A DNA stretch of 29,609 nt, from positions 1-29,609 of the forward strand of contig NW_014577563.1 in NCBI RefSeq assembly GCF_000485595.1, in the 5' to 3' direction. The translations under genes and the position numbers were made by a program. This DNA comes from Priapulus caudatus. Its lineage: Eukaryota > Priapulida > Priapulimorpha > Priapulimorphida > Priapulidae. The notes below the pieces were generated by a model that worked only from the letters and a program-made list of their open reading frames with translations, ran no database searches and had not been told where the DNA came from. The first letter of the stretch is position 1. Each line of letters starts with the position of its first letter. This document shows, in pieces, positions 9,817-19,878 of the stretch.

Positions 9817-10173
9817 GCGTTTGACTGGTGGTCGATAAACACGCTTTGTATTTATACTAAACATGATTTACTAAACCTATCACGCACACTGATGAACGAC
9901 AACACGGGTGTACATATAGTAAATTTAATCTTCCCCGCAATCGTTATCGAAATATTAAGCCGAATACACTTTATGACCCCTCCCCCATAGCCCTATGAGG
10001 CTAAAAAAAATGAGCCCCGCGTTTGACCGGCGGTCGATAAACACGCTTCATATTTTATACTAAACATTCTTTACTAAACCTATCACGCACACAGATGAAC
10101 GACAACACGTGTGTGTAGATGTAGGATATAGTAAATTTAATCTTCCCCGCAATCGTTATCGAAATACACTTGA
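9817..10173. repeat. Tandem duplication, ~202-base period
   Basis: Two units start at GCGTTTGACTGG (9817) and GCGTTTGACCGG (10019). Both continue with GGTCGATAAACACGCTT, TACTAAACAT, TTTACTAAACCTATCACGCA, GATGAACGACAACACG and AATCTTCCCCGCAATCGTTA. Unit 1 has about 50 extra bases before the junction, including CCCTATGAGGCTAAAAAAAA. No coding content. Confidence 0.85.
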
Positions 10174-10225
10174 CTACACTACACGAATACACACCCGAAT
10201 ACACACCCGAATACACTTGACTTTA
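10174..10225. repeat. Short CGAATACACACC repeat
   Basis: About four CGAATACAC units, two of them as full CGAATACACACC steps, immediately after the 202-base duplication. The AATACACTTGAC phrase at the edges is also found at the end of the second 202-base unit, so this is probably an expansion of that junction. Confidence 0.7.
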
Positions 10226-10244
10226 TGTATGCAGCTCACCCTTA

Positions 10245-10704
10245 TGCTAGCCGCACACTATCCGACCCGAACGCGATCGGGAGGCTTACGTTTGGATCGG
10301 GAGGCTTAAGTTTGGCTCGGGAGGCCTTAGTTTGGCTCGGGAGGTCATTTAGGCCCGATTCGAATTTTGAATCGGGAGCGGAGCGGGTCGTATAATTTTG
10401 CGAGGGCTTACGACGCGACTCGGATAGTGTGCGTGGCCATCCGACCCGCTCGGCGAGCGCTGAAAAAAATAGACCAATCACAGAGCAGCGCCATGGGAAC
10501 CGCATTCGGCAAAAATGGCGGGAAAACACTCCCGACCCTTAGTACACGCTAAATCCGCCTGGAACGCCACGAGAGGGCTATGGTTTGCGCCAACTTTGAG
10601 TCGGACAGTGTGCGGGGGCCTCCCGATCGATCGGGAGCGGGTCGTATAGTGTGCGAGGGCTCAGTGCTGTGCACAGTGCAAAATCGTATAGTCTGCGGCT
10701 AGCA
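10245..10704. mobile_element. TIR element with TTA target duplication
   Basis: The left end is TGCTAGCCGCACACTATCCG and the reverse complement of the right end is TGCTAGCCGCAGACTATACG. TTA flanks both sides (10242-10244 and 10705-10707). The interior repeats the terminal motif: GGATAGTGTGCG, GGACAGTGTGCG and GTATAGTGTGCG. It also has four 20-base units with GATCGGGAGGCTTACG or GCTCGGGAGG (from 10275) and a hairpin CCCGATTC/GAATCGGG. At 460 bases, with no transposase, it resembles a MITE. A TTA duplication suits PIF/Harbinger, but other superfamilies are not excluded. Confidence 0.75.
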
Positions 10705-10933
10705 TTAGGCTTAGTATACCATAGATACATAGGCTTAGTCATCAATACGGTACGCTCCGATACATTTCCATAGTTTCTTAGATCGGGCGCTAGATGGCGT
10801 TAGTGTAAAACCGCGCCGCCATACTGGACGTTATAAAGTGTATTTGGGTTTGTCTATATTCAGGCCGGTACAGGAGATAATTTGCATATTTTGTCACGTG
10901 GTTTGTGTTATAACCAATCAGATGTAATCGCGG
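10705..10933. other. Spacer, nothing recognised
   Basis: Short unique-looking interval between the TIR element and the GA-rich minisatellite. It contains GCGCTAGATGGCG (from 10788). No frame is supported. Confidence 0.4.
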
Positions 10934-11141
10934 TGGAGAAGGAGGGGAGAAGCTGGTGGAGAAGAAAAGAGGGGGAGAAGGGAGAAGGTGGTGGAGGAGG
11001 GGGAATGGAGAAGCTGGTGGAGAAGGAGGGGAGAAGCTGGTGGAGAAGAAAAGAGGGGGAGAAGGGAGAAGGTGGTGGAGGAGGGGGAATGGAGAAGCTG
11101 GTGGAGAAGAAAAGAGGGGGAGAAGGGAGAAGGTGGTGGAG
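10934..11141. repeat. GA-rich minisatellite (61/84-base units)
   Basis: AGAAGCTGGTGGAGAAGAAA begins units at about 10948, 11032 and 11093, giving steps of 84 and 61 bases. Units share AGAGGGGGAGAAGGGAGAAG and GGTGGTGGAGGAGGGGGAAT. One strand is almost pure purine. The Glu/Gly/Lys-rich frames here are by-products of the composition. The array runs into the assembly gap. Confidence 0.85.
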
Positions 11142-11890
11142 NNNNNNNNNNNNNNNNNNNNNNNNNNNNNNNNNNNNNNNNNNNNNNNNNNNNNNNNNNN
11201 NNNNNNNNNNNNNNNNNNNNNNNNNNNNNNNNNNNNNNNNNNNNNNNNNNNNNNNNNNNNNNNNNNNNNNNNNNNNNNNNNNNNNNNNNNNNNNNNNNNN
11301 NNNNNNNNNNNNNNNNNNNNNNNNNNNNNNNNNNNNNNNNNNNNNNNNNNNNNNNNNNNNNNNNNNNNNNNNNNNNNNNNNNNNNNNNNNNNNNNNNNNN
11401 NNNNNNNNNNNNNNNNNNNNNNNNNNNNNNNNNNNNNNNNNNNNNNNNNNNNNNNNNNNNNNNNNNNNNNNNNNNNNNNNNNNNNNNNNNNNNNNNNNNN
11501 NNNNNNNNNNNNNNNNNNNNNNNNNNNNNNNNNNNNNNNNNNNNNNNNNNNNNNNNNNNNNNNNNNNNNNNNNNNNNNNNNNNNNNNNNNNNNNNNNNNN
11601 NNNNNNNNNNNNNNNNNNNNNNNNNNNNNNNNNNNNNNNNNNNNNNNNNNNNNNNNNNNNNNNNNNNNNNNNNNNNNNNNNNNNNNNNNNNNNNNNNNNN
11701 NNNNNNNNNNNNNNNNNNNNNNNNNNNNNNNNNNNNNNNNNNNNNNNNNNNNNNNNNNNNNNNNNNNNNNNNNNNNNNNNNNNNNNNNNNNNNNNNNNNN
11801 NNNNNNNNNNNNNNNNNNNNNNNNNNNNNNNNNNNNNNNNNNNNNNNNNNNNNNNNNNNNNNNNNNNNNNNNNNNNNNNNNNNNNNNNNN
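11142..11890. other. Assembly gap (749 N)
   Basis: Unknown bases only. Frames drawn across it are meaningless. It is bounded on the left by the purine minisatellite and on the right by (AG)n, so the missing sequence is probably more purine-rich repeat. Confidence 0.98.

Positions 11891-11946
<56 letters not shown>
11891..11946. repeat. (AG)n microsatellite
   Basis: At least 25 uninterrupted AG units after the gap, then ATAGAGCGAGAGGG. Together with the left flank it marks a long purine tract across the gap. Confidence 0.95.
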
Positions 11947-12498
11947 CGAGAGGGCAGTGGTTGAGGGGAAATGTCATATATGTGTATATGAGTGAAAATA
12001 TTTATTCGAAGATTGAAGTTGCAAAAACTGGTCAATAATAATTGGACCAGAAACCAATTTTTTAGATCACATATAAAGAATGTCTATGTTTTACTGAAGT
12101 ATTTAGACTCGGTCGGAGCGTTCTCTGCTTTGTATGTTTTCTATGTCGCTATAAAGCAGGACTACTCCATGCCAACACAATAAGGTTACATAGCCACTTA
12201 CACATATTTTCGCCTACACCTTCGGTTTCAATGACGAACGCTCTCTAATAACATCTAACATCTCAAACTGCCATTATGTTGCAATTCAAGTACGTAAACT
12301 TATAAATAAACTCGTCGTAAGCTCTTCCTCCGTCGCCGACGCCGTAGCATACGGACTGGCACTGATCTCTTGTGCTAATATAGGAAATGCGGAGCGTTGA
12401 ATACGTCCCTCTCTTTGAGACGACATAATCGCGCCCGTGTTCATCTGCGGTGAACATCTAGCGACATTGTAGTGATGCCAACTAGCGCTATCGTTACT
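11947..12498. other. Non-coding stretch, nothing recognised
   Basis: Small frames on both strands have no motif and no paired splice sites. No other structure seen before the satellite. Confidence 0.45.
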
Positions 12499-12905
12499 CG
12501 CCGAGTATTTCATGCCCTACTCGCCGCATATTTCATGTATGCTCGCCGAGTACTCACTCGTCGTGTGTTGCGTGCGCATTCGCCGAGTATTTCATGCCCT
12601 ACTCGCCGCATATTTCATGTATGCTCGCCGAGTACTCACTCGTCGTGTGTTGCGTGCGCATTCGCCGAGTATTTCATGCCCTACTCGCCGCATATTTCAT
12701 GTATGCTCGCCGAGTACTCCTTCGTCGTGTGTTGCGTGCGCATTCGCCGAGTATTTCATGCCTACTCGCCGCGTATTTATGCGTATTCGCCGCGTACTTC
12801 AGGCTTAACCGTCACGTGTTGCATACATACTCGTCACTTAATGCATGTGTACATGCCGCGTATTTCATGCGTATATATTCGTCGCGTAAATACTATCTAT
12901 ACGAC
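12499..12905. repeat. Satellite with 82-base higher-order unit
   Basis: CGCCGAGTATTTCATGCC starts at 12499, 12581, 12663 and 12745, exactly 82 bases apart. Each 82-base unit has four related monomers of 23, 22, 15 and 22 bases, beginning CGCCGAGTATTTC, CGCCGCATATTTC, CGCCGAGTACTCA and CGTCGTGTGTTGC. After 12767 only degenerate ~22-base monomers continue, to about 12905. Because 82 is not a multiple of three, the long frames rotate through all three phases, which argues against coding. Confidence 0.9.
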
Positions 12906-14407
12906 GCATATAACAATCTCTGTATAATGTATAATGCCCGGGCGGTGCACGGGCACGGACGCACACACGCTAACAAGTATTAGATTTATATTCACCCTGT
13001 AGAACATTGCACGTGTAACCCACATTATAGTGAAAGAAACACGAGATTGTTGTCTCTGTGTGTAGGAGCGATGTCGACGTTACACGCTGTTACATCAACG
13101 ACGCATCGCCGCGGTCAATGTCGATTGTATTAGACTCAGAGATTCACATCATCATCGTGATGGCAATGCGAATCATCGCGCGCTCGTGCCCTTATGAACT
13201 TCTGTCATTGCTGACACCGCTCGCCACCGCTCCGACGGCACCTGCCCAGCCGCCGCCCAGCCGTCCGGGAGAGGAACAACTCTTCACTCCATCACGTCTG
13301 CTCTATTTCGTCAGCAGAATGTATGTACGTATATGATTATTATCGTTGTTGGAATCGCATTTGCATATATACATATACATCGTTCCGCCGTGAGTGCGTG
13401 CGTGCGTAGCGGCAAGCGGGCGGCAGCGGGCGGGGAAGCGGCGAGGCGTGACATCTGCTTGTTTACGGAGTCTCCGCTGCCGCCGCCAAGATCGCGAATT
13501 ACTCGCCGAGCGAGCGGTAACAATAGCTTCTGGGGCATTACTTATGGCCAAGTGGGCTAGCGTGATATGATCTTACCCCCGTACCTTACTGCACCGCGCA
13601 GAGGTGTGTGCGGAAGTGAAGACCGGGGTTGGCGTTGCATGGGGGCGATATGACATCCACCTCCGCCCGCCATCGCGACCTTAGCTTATAAATGCATGGC
13701 AATGTCGTCTGCAGCATCTACATTGCCACCTGGAGGCGAGTCGAGCGTTTCGAGTTTTCCGTGCGTCAGTAAAGCGTGGGTCACCTGTGCTTAACGTGTA
13801 AAAAAGGGGCTGATGCTACAAGGAATATAGGCGAGGAATCGCACAGTCAAACGTACGTATACTGCATGTCGTCACGTTGCTGTAGTTGATGCGCGATTTT
13901 TAATTGCGTGGAGAGCGGGGAGCTCTTTTAGATTATAAATTAATATTATAAAATATAATCAGGCGTCGGTAATAGATTCTATCGTCAGCCGTAGAAAATA
14001 ATGACAAATTTGTAGTACCTATATGTACCGTTATTGCATTGAACGTGATAGGATAACTATGATAGCGACAGAATCTACTACTATACTATTTCAGAGTTGT
14101 AATTCTGGTGAGAATAATGCGTGTAGTTTTAATACGATGTCATCGTCGTCGTCGTTATAACCGAGCCACTTGCTCTATTTTGGCTTATCCGTAACCATAT
14201 GCACTCAATGCGTTTGCATCTGCTGAGAGTATTACCTCCGCTTACTTTCAGCGCGTCAAGCATGAAGCTTAAATCGAAGATATACGAATTGCATTTTCGG
14301 ATCGTTGCCGGGCAGTCATCGCGTAGATATAGTCACATCTCATGTGTTTTTATCTCTCAGTCAGATGTTATATATACTTACTTACTGACACATCTGAACA
14401 TTTTCAG
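12906..14407. other. GC-rich to ordinary non-coding stretch
   Basis: The region 13380-13560 is rich in CpG and could be a promoter or 5' exon. A TATAAA (13687-13692) lies just downstream, but neither is tied to a gene. An open frame ending at 13320 before GTATGTACG is discussed with the exon at 14408. The Pro-rich frame on the plus strand (13058-13336) and its minus-strand shadows are otherwise unsupported. Confidence 0.35.
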
Positions 14408-14463
14408 TATCGAGGATAACGACACAGAAGATAATGAAGACGATAGCTTTCATATGTTTGCTG
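14408..14463 (+). CDS. Candidate small acidic exon of an unidentified gene
   Basis: A 56-base segment is bracketed by a pyrimidine-rich acceptor (GAACATTTTCAG) and a consensus donor (G then GTAAGT). Read with the first base completing a codon, it encodes IEDNDTEDNEDDSFHMFA, strongly acidic. It enters in phase 2 and leaves in phase 1. No partner exon is certain. The frame ending at 13320 has the matching phase, and the ZP gene downstream needs a phase 0 entry, so at least one more exon would be required to reach it. It could also be a chance pairing of splice sites. Confidence 0.25.
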
Positions 14464-15604
14464 GTAAGTCAACCCCATGAATTAGACAACATTTTCGGAA
14501 TTGAATATTAGTCTAGGCCCTAGACGATCCTTTGTAATGAATGTAGTATTACTTGAACAACAACTTAATAGGGAATTTGTCATTTCTCGGATAACCACTT
14601 TAATATAATATTACTTAGGTGCATCATAAAACCCCACTTAATATTACATTATCCATACAACCCATTGTATAGCAATCATTACTTAGACAACCCCTCAAGC
14701 CGGTTATGTGTTTTTACTCCGCTAACACCTTCACGAAGCGTATATTCTGAGCGCTTCCATCGCGGTCGTCCTTGGGGCAAGGCACCTTAAATTGTGATAA
14801 TTACCCAACCTACGCGTGCTGACCTGTTCAACAGTTAACGCTGCATAAGAAGATCAGCCAGGTTTCCCCTGAAGTGACTCTCATGCAACAAAAGGAGATT
14901 CACAAGGAACACGTGTTGTTAACTAGATGTCTGTGGAGCGGCGTATTCATGAGAACTAGCTGATGAATATAATTAGGCAGCAAAAACTGCGTGTGTAACT
15001 TCGCGATATTCGGCTTAGCTAGCTTTCTGTCTCGTTTGACAGCTTGCCTGACACATGCGGAAGGTCAGTATTGACAAAGTTGCATCTATAATTATATATG
15101 AGAGACAATGGGTCGCTTTGTTCCAATGCGCTTCTTCAAACCAAAATCCAATACTACAAAAAATACTTAACTTCTAAGAACAGAATATCTTATCTATGTT
15201 TCAATATATTGAGTTTCGAACTTGTAAAATAACATGATATATACTGTTTTACTGCTTATCTCCAGTCGGAATGTGTGACTAACCATTGCAATGTGGTGTA
15301 TGAGATAGTAATGCTCGGTGGCAAAAGGCACGTACAAGCAGTTACATAGCGAATAATGGTAATTTTGGATTTATATAAATTTTGAATTTTAATTATGGAT
15401 ATAACAGTTCATCATACATTGTCTAGAAATGACAAAATCTTTAATATGTTGCATAAAATGAAAACTTATGTTGTTGAGCAAATTTAAAATTGAGATAGAC
15501 ACCAAGAATGTAGATTTTTCTGTGGGAACCTTTTGTTATATTTTAAAATCGGGTAATGTTGATAATAACCGAAACTAGTTGCTGTGTTTTTATCTTGATA
15601 TTGT
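14464..15604. other. AT-rich non-coding stretch
   Basis: No frame, tandem array or terminal inverted repeat is supported. Composition is AT-rich toward the right end, before the 18-base minisatellite. Confidence 0.45.
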
Positions 15605-15850
15605 TCAGGGTTTTGCCACTGACCAAGATTTTTCCATTGACGATGGGTTTTCTATTAACCAGGGATTTTCTATTGACCATGCAGGGGTTTTCCATTGACC
15701 AGGGGCTTTCTATTGACCAAGGTTTTTCTATTGACCAAGGGTTTTCCATTTACTAGGATTTTTTTATTGATCAAGGATTTGCTATTAAGCAGGGTTATGC
15801 CACTGATCCGAGTTATTTCGATGACCAACGGTTTGTCATTTCCCAGGGTT
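15605..15850. repeat. 18-base minisatellite
   Basis: About 13 diverged units of the type TTTTCTATTGACCAAGGG (for example near 15630, 15666, 15720 and 15738), with variants ATTGACCAGG, ATTAACCAGG and TTGATCAAGG. Eighteen is a multiple of three, so frames stay open on both strands: FSIDQG on the plus and NPWSIEKPWSIE-type repeats on the minus strand. There is no start, splice or terminal context to make either one a gene. Confidence 0.85.
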
Positions 15851-16503
15851 TATCAGGGAAAGTTTAACAAGCGAGCAAACGTTTGACCAGCAATCACTTC
15901 TCATAGACTGCAAATAACGACGAGAAACCGACCGGTAACCTCAACCTTGCATTGCATGTAAATAATAACAGAAGCATTCGTTATTACCTACGAATCACGG
16001 TGAAGGCAGAGAGAAATCCACACAGCGTGTACGCGCGTTTTCCATCTGTCGCGGGCCCTGGGCCAACGTGCGAGCCTGGGCCACAGTTGGCAGGAAATCA
16101 TGCTTGTTAAGCCGCGGTTACTGTAATGTTTTTGACAGGTTACGGTGGCGCGGAAAACCACCGTTGTTCTTCTCTCGCCTCTATGATTTCAGGTTAACCC
16201 ACATGTTTACGAGAATAGAACAGGTTAGCGTGACGTAGACTGATTTCGATAACTGGGACACGAACGAGAAGCACGCAAGAGTTGTTCTTATCTCTATTAT
16301 AATGCTTATATAATCAGGGTCATACATCTGGGCGACCTGCGGTCGCAATGGCGACTTCCTTCTGCCCTAAAGAAATATAATGTTCTACTCACAAAGATAA
16401 AATAGATTAACATCGTCCATCGTCAATAGCACTAGAGTTCATAGTGATTTATAGCGGCCATGAAATCATCGACACGAACAGTGTCGATTCGTATTTGAGC
16501 GCA
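15851..16503. other. Non-coding stretch, nothing recognised
   Basis: It contains GGGCCCTGGGCC and GAGCCTGGGCC close together near 16052-16083, a minor GC-rich motif. No gene or repeat element is supported. Confidence 0.4.
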
Positions 16504-16507
16504 TTCG

Positions 16508-16546
<39 letters not shown>

Positions 16547-16638
16547 ATGCCTGCGTGCGTGTGTTTGTGCGTGCGTGCGTGCGTGCGTGCGTGCCTGTGT
16601 GCGTGTGCTCGTGCGTGCCTGCGTGTGTGCGCGCGTGA
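16504..16638. repeat. (GTGC)n microsatellite
   Basis: Long run of CGTG/GTGC tetranucleotides with GTGT and CTGC interruptions. The alternating purine-pyrimidine pattern can adopt Z-DNA. The Cys/Val/Arg and Thr/His/Ala frames in it are repeat by-products. Confidence 0.92.
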
Positions 16639-16892
16639 CCGGGTGACTGTATGCATCAGTGCATATGGGCACACACGTCTATGATATTGTATCACGTCGT
16701 TAATGTCTTCATGTACGCGCACGCTTATATTTTGTTCTTTTTTTACAAAACGCATGTACGATGCTTACCCCGATACTAATCCTGATACATATATGTATCG
16801 TACCCTGAAAACCTGTTCAAATAAACTATAGTATCCATAGTTTCAAGTGCAAGAAAACGGAATGAACGGTGACGTAGTACTGTGACTTATTT

Positions 16893-16955
16893 GCGTGCGT
16901 GCGTGTGTGCGTGCGTGGGTGCGCGTGTGCGTACGCGAGTGCGTTTACGTGTGAG
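16893..16955. repeat. Second (GTGC/GCGT)n patch
   Basis: A shorter and more interrupted version of the tetranucleotide at 16504, with GCGTGCGTGCGTGTGTGCGT at its core. The two lie about 250 bases apart. Confidence 0.8.
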
Positions 16956-17353
16956 AGAACGAATGTTTATCGGCTCTAGAATACAACAAGGAAATTTAAG
17001 CGCGTCTGCCGCTAGAGCTGGCAAGCATTTCCGGTATGAGTCACGGTGCTGGTCTGTAATAGCCGTCCATGGACCCGCGACCGCAAACGAAATTTAGCCC
17101 GCGTGCGACACAAAGACCGCGTGACCAAATGATGTTTAATTTGTAAAAATAGCTATTGAGTGTTATCATGCGTCCCTTTGCGTACGTAGCAGGCAAAATA
17201 AGCTTTCTTGCACAGTCGCGCGTTTCTCGGTCAGGGCCGTAGGTGGGGTAGCTCGGACACATGGATGGTGGGAAGAGGGGATGACGGCTAGGTGGTGGGG
17301 AGATGAGACGACGGGTGGGAGGCAGGAGAGGAGGGAACAGCGAGAGCAGGGGA
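16956..17353. other. Spacer, nothing recognised
   Basis: No supported frame of its own. The minus-strand frame that crosses it (17041-17787) owes most of its length to the adjacent 27-base array. Confidence 0.4.
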
Positions 17354-17640
17354 CAGTTGGAAAAAGTGGGCAGTTGGGTGGTGGTAAAAAGAGAGGGCAG
17401 TTCGGTGGTGGTGAAAAGAGGGGACAGTTGGGTGGTGGTGAAAAGAGTGGGCAGTTGGGTGGTGGTGAAAAAAGGGGGCAGTTGGGTGATGGTTAAAAGA
17501 GGAGGCAGTTGGGTGGTGGTGAAATGAGTTGGCAGTTGGGTGGTGGTGAAAAGAGGGGGCAGTTGGGTGGTGGCGAAAAGAGGGGGCAGTTGGGTGGTGT
17601 TAAAAAGAAGAGACAGTTGGGTGGTGGTGAAAAGAGGGGG
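17354..17640. repeat. 27-base minisatellite
   Basis: About eleven units of CAGTTGGGTGGTGGTGAAAA plus a purine tail of seven bases, with CAGTTGG at regular 27-base steps from 17425 to 17614. In the plus frame it would spell QLGGGEKRG repeats but has an in-frame TAA near 17494. On the minus strand PLFTTTQLP repeats run without a stop. The flank to 17780 is purine-rich with loose AGGCAGGCGG repeats. Treated as non-coding. Confidence 0.88.
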
Positions 17641-17931
17641 ACAGCGGGAAGGCAGTGGCAGATCGGTAAATATGGAGAGGCAGGCGGGGCAGAGGCAGGA
17701 TGAGGCAAATATGGAGAGGCAGGCGGAGGGGGCAGCGTGGAGGCAGAGGAAGGAGGGGGGGGGGCAGCGGAAAGACAGAGAGAGCATGATAAGGCCTTGT
17801 AGCTTGGGGAGGAGAGGACAGCCGTGGAAGAGAGAGGATGGGAAAACCTAGAGGTTGAAAACGTAGAGGGACAGTGTCGTGGTAGGTGTAGTATTTCTAG
17901 TATAAATACGGATGCGTGATACAAACAGTCG

Positions 17932-18003
17932 TGCGCGCACGTACGCACACACAGACAGACAAAGACACAGACAAGCAGACACGTGCGAACGCGCGCCTCA
18001 TAC
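17932..18003. repeat. Compound GCAC/ACAGAC microsatellite
   Basis: CGTGCGCGCACGTACGCACA is followed by ACAGACAGACAAAGACACAG. It is short, imperfect and non-coding. Confidence 0.7.
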
Positions 18004-19500
18004 ACACTCATACCTGAAAACTCTTTGATGCAAGATAACGTGTGAAACTGGTTCTTAGTGACTCTGCCGGGGCGGTTAAGCCGACATCGTTACAAGTTTC
18101 GCGCGCGGTCAAGTTCGTTCTAGCGAGATCACTTCACACACGGAACAGCTCTTAGCTGCATTCTAACAGTTTTTGTCCTAGTTCGTGTTTGTGGTCTAAT
18201 AGCTACATCCAATCTCTGCCGTCAATGAATCCGGCCACGATGCATGACGTATACCCGCAAAGTGGCACGTACGCATGCGCGATAGCTTTGCAGTAGGGCA
18301 TGCGGTTATTTTCAACACGCGCTGTCACAAAATGATGAAAACCTCGATCAGCATCCGATGTCCGCCAGAAAACGATGGTTTATGACCGCCATTCATACCC
18401 ACTACAGTTGACCTGGATCGCAGCGTTGCACGAGTTACCCCCGTATTTCCTATCCGATCACAGAGCAAGTGCAAATAACGTGGCAGACTAAATAGGATAG
18501 TTTGACAGCACCGCATTAAAACATTATCAAGTGATGTATGGGTCGCTCCATTCTAGAATCTAGTTCTTGAATTCTAGAAAAGTTGTGCTCCCGTCTTTTT
18601 TGAAGCACCGTATAGGTCTCTATACAATATTACCCGTATAATCGTGTTGTGTTCATATCTTCCAGTGAGTAATATTTGCACTGCATCATAAGAAATGCAG
18701 TCACACGCTGATCAAAGTGACCGATGCGACTGTGTATGTACGTGTGTATGTGTATGTGCTAAGACGGTAACAATGCCGTAGATGGCGGTGGCGTGTAGTG
18801 ACTGCCACAAAGCAACGTCGCCGAATAGAATGTGTCAACATGACACGTATCAGACGCTACGAATAGTTACATCCCTCTGCGCATGCGCCCTGCAGCAGGA
18901 CAACAACGATCGTTTCGCGTAAAAGTGCTCTCGTGTTTTCTTAAGAAACTAGTAAGTATTGAAAAGCGAAATGGGCCGTTGACTTTTTAGTTACGCTTCG
19001 CCACGTGAGCCAACAAACCGACTCCTCGTACATTCTCTAACTGACAATAACTACTCATGTGTCTAATTGCACTCAAAATATCAACTGATATAAATCGAGA
19101 GAGAATCGAGCCCCTTCTTTTGTAATGCTACATTAAACCATGCTGCCTGCGGGCAGCTAGCACTGGAAGAGGCGCAAGATTTCCTCTCGGCAAGATTCGT
19201 TTCTAATCCCTCTTAAATCATTTCCTCTATTTGCGTCCCAGCGCCGCGTGTTACGCAATAGAAAATTGAAACACTGACACAGATTATGATTCGTCTGCGT
19301 TGAAATTTATGACCGTACGTCACGGTGACGTTACGCTGCCGCTGCCGTACACTATCCGCTGCTGCTATCGCGTCCGTCCCGTTTAATCGTGCGCTGTAAC
19401 GGCCACGACCACACACAATACAACATAACATACAATACAACACTAGGAAGTCGCTCTACGACGGTCGAAGTAGGAAATGTAAGCACAGGTGCTCGAACCG
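18004..19500. other. Non-coding stretch with a few regulatory-like motifs
   Basis: No coding exon is supported in 1.5 kb. It contains TGCGCATGCGC (18878-18888), an exact NRF-1-type palindrome, followed about 65 bases later by a strong donor-like A/GTAAGT (GT at 18952). A 63-codon minus-strand frame (18325-18516) has no recognisable features. Confidence 0.4.
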
Positions 19501-19560
19501 CTCACACACACACGCACACACACACACACACGCACACACGCACACGCGCACGCACGCGAG

Positions 19561-19622
<62 letters not shown>

Positions 19623-19625
19623 CCA
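19501..19625. repeat. (CA)n microsatellite
   Basis: A long CACACA run with CG interruptions in its first half, becoming a pure (CA)n of about 30 units before AAACACCACACACG and a GCGCGCGCGCG stretch. Confidence 0.95.
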
Positions 19626-19645
19626 CACACGCGCGCGCGCGCGTC

Positions 19646-19719
19646 GGTGGTGGTGCTGTTGTTGTTGTTGTTGCTGTTGTTGTTGTTGGTGGTGGTGGTG
19701 GTGGTGGTGGTGGTGTTGG

Positions 19720-19750
<31 letters not shown>

Positions 19751-19756
19751 GTTGCT
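19646..19756. repeat. (GTT/GGT/GCT)n trinucleotide array
   Basis: Blocks of GTT, then about ten GGT, then GCT/CTG trinucleotides. All three frames stay open and would encode Leu, Val, Trp or Cys runs, which is why a 197-codon frame appears here. Composition and the adjacent (CA)n and (CT)n tracts argue for simple repeat. Confidence 0.93.
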
Positions 19757-19763
19757 GTTACTC

Positions 19764-19878
19764 GCTTTCTCTCTTCTCTCTCTCTCTCTCTCCCTCTCCC
19801 TCCCCCTCTCTCTCTCTCTCTCTTGCTCTTTTTTTCTCTTTCTCTTTTTCTCTCTCTCTCTCTCTCGCTCTCTCTCGG
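19764..19878. repeat. (CT)n polypyrimidine tract
   Basis: CTCTCT with TTT and CCC interruptions. It completes a roughly 375-base compound microsatellite of four different motifs. Confidence 0.93.

Noticed and set aside
10790-12038. Several 318-395-codon frames across the gap
   Set aside because: They are mostly undetermined bases, and the rest is purine repeat.
12472-12983. Frames up to 151 codons over the satellite
   Set aside because: The 82-base unit is not a multiple of three, so each copy is read in a different frame; this is chance openness.
16432-16755. Cys/Val/Arg and Thr/His/Ala frames
   Set aside because: They are direct translations of the GTGC tetranucleotide repeat.
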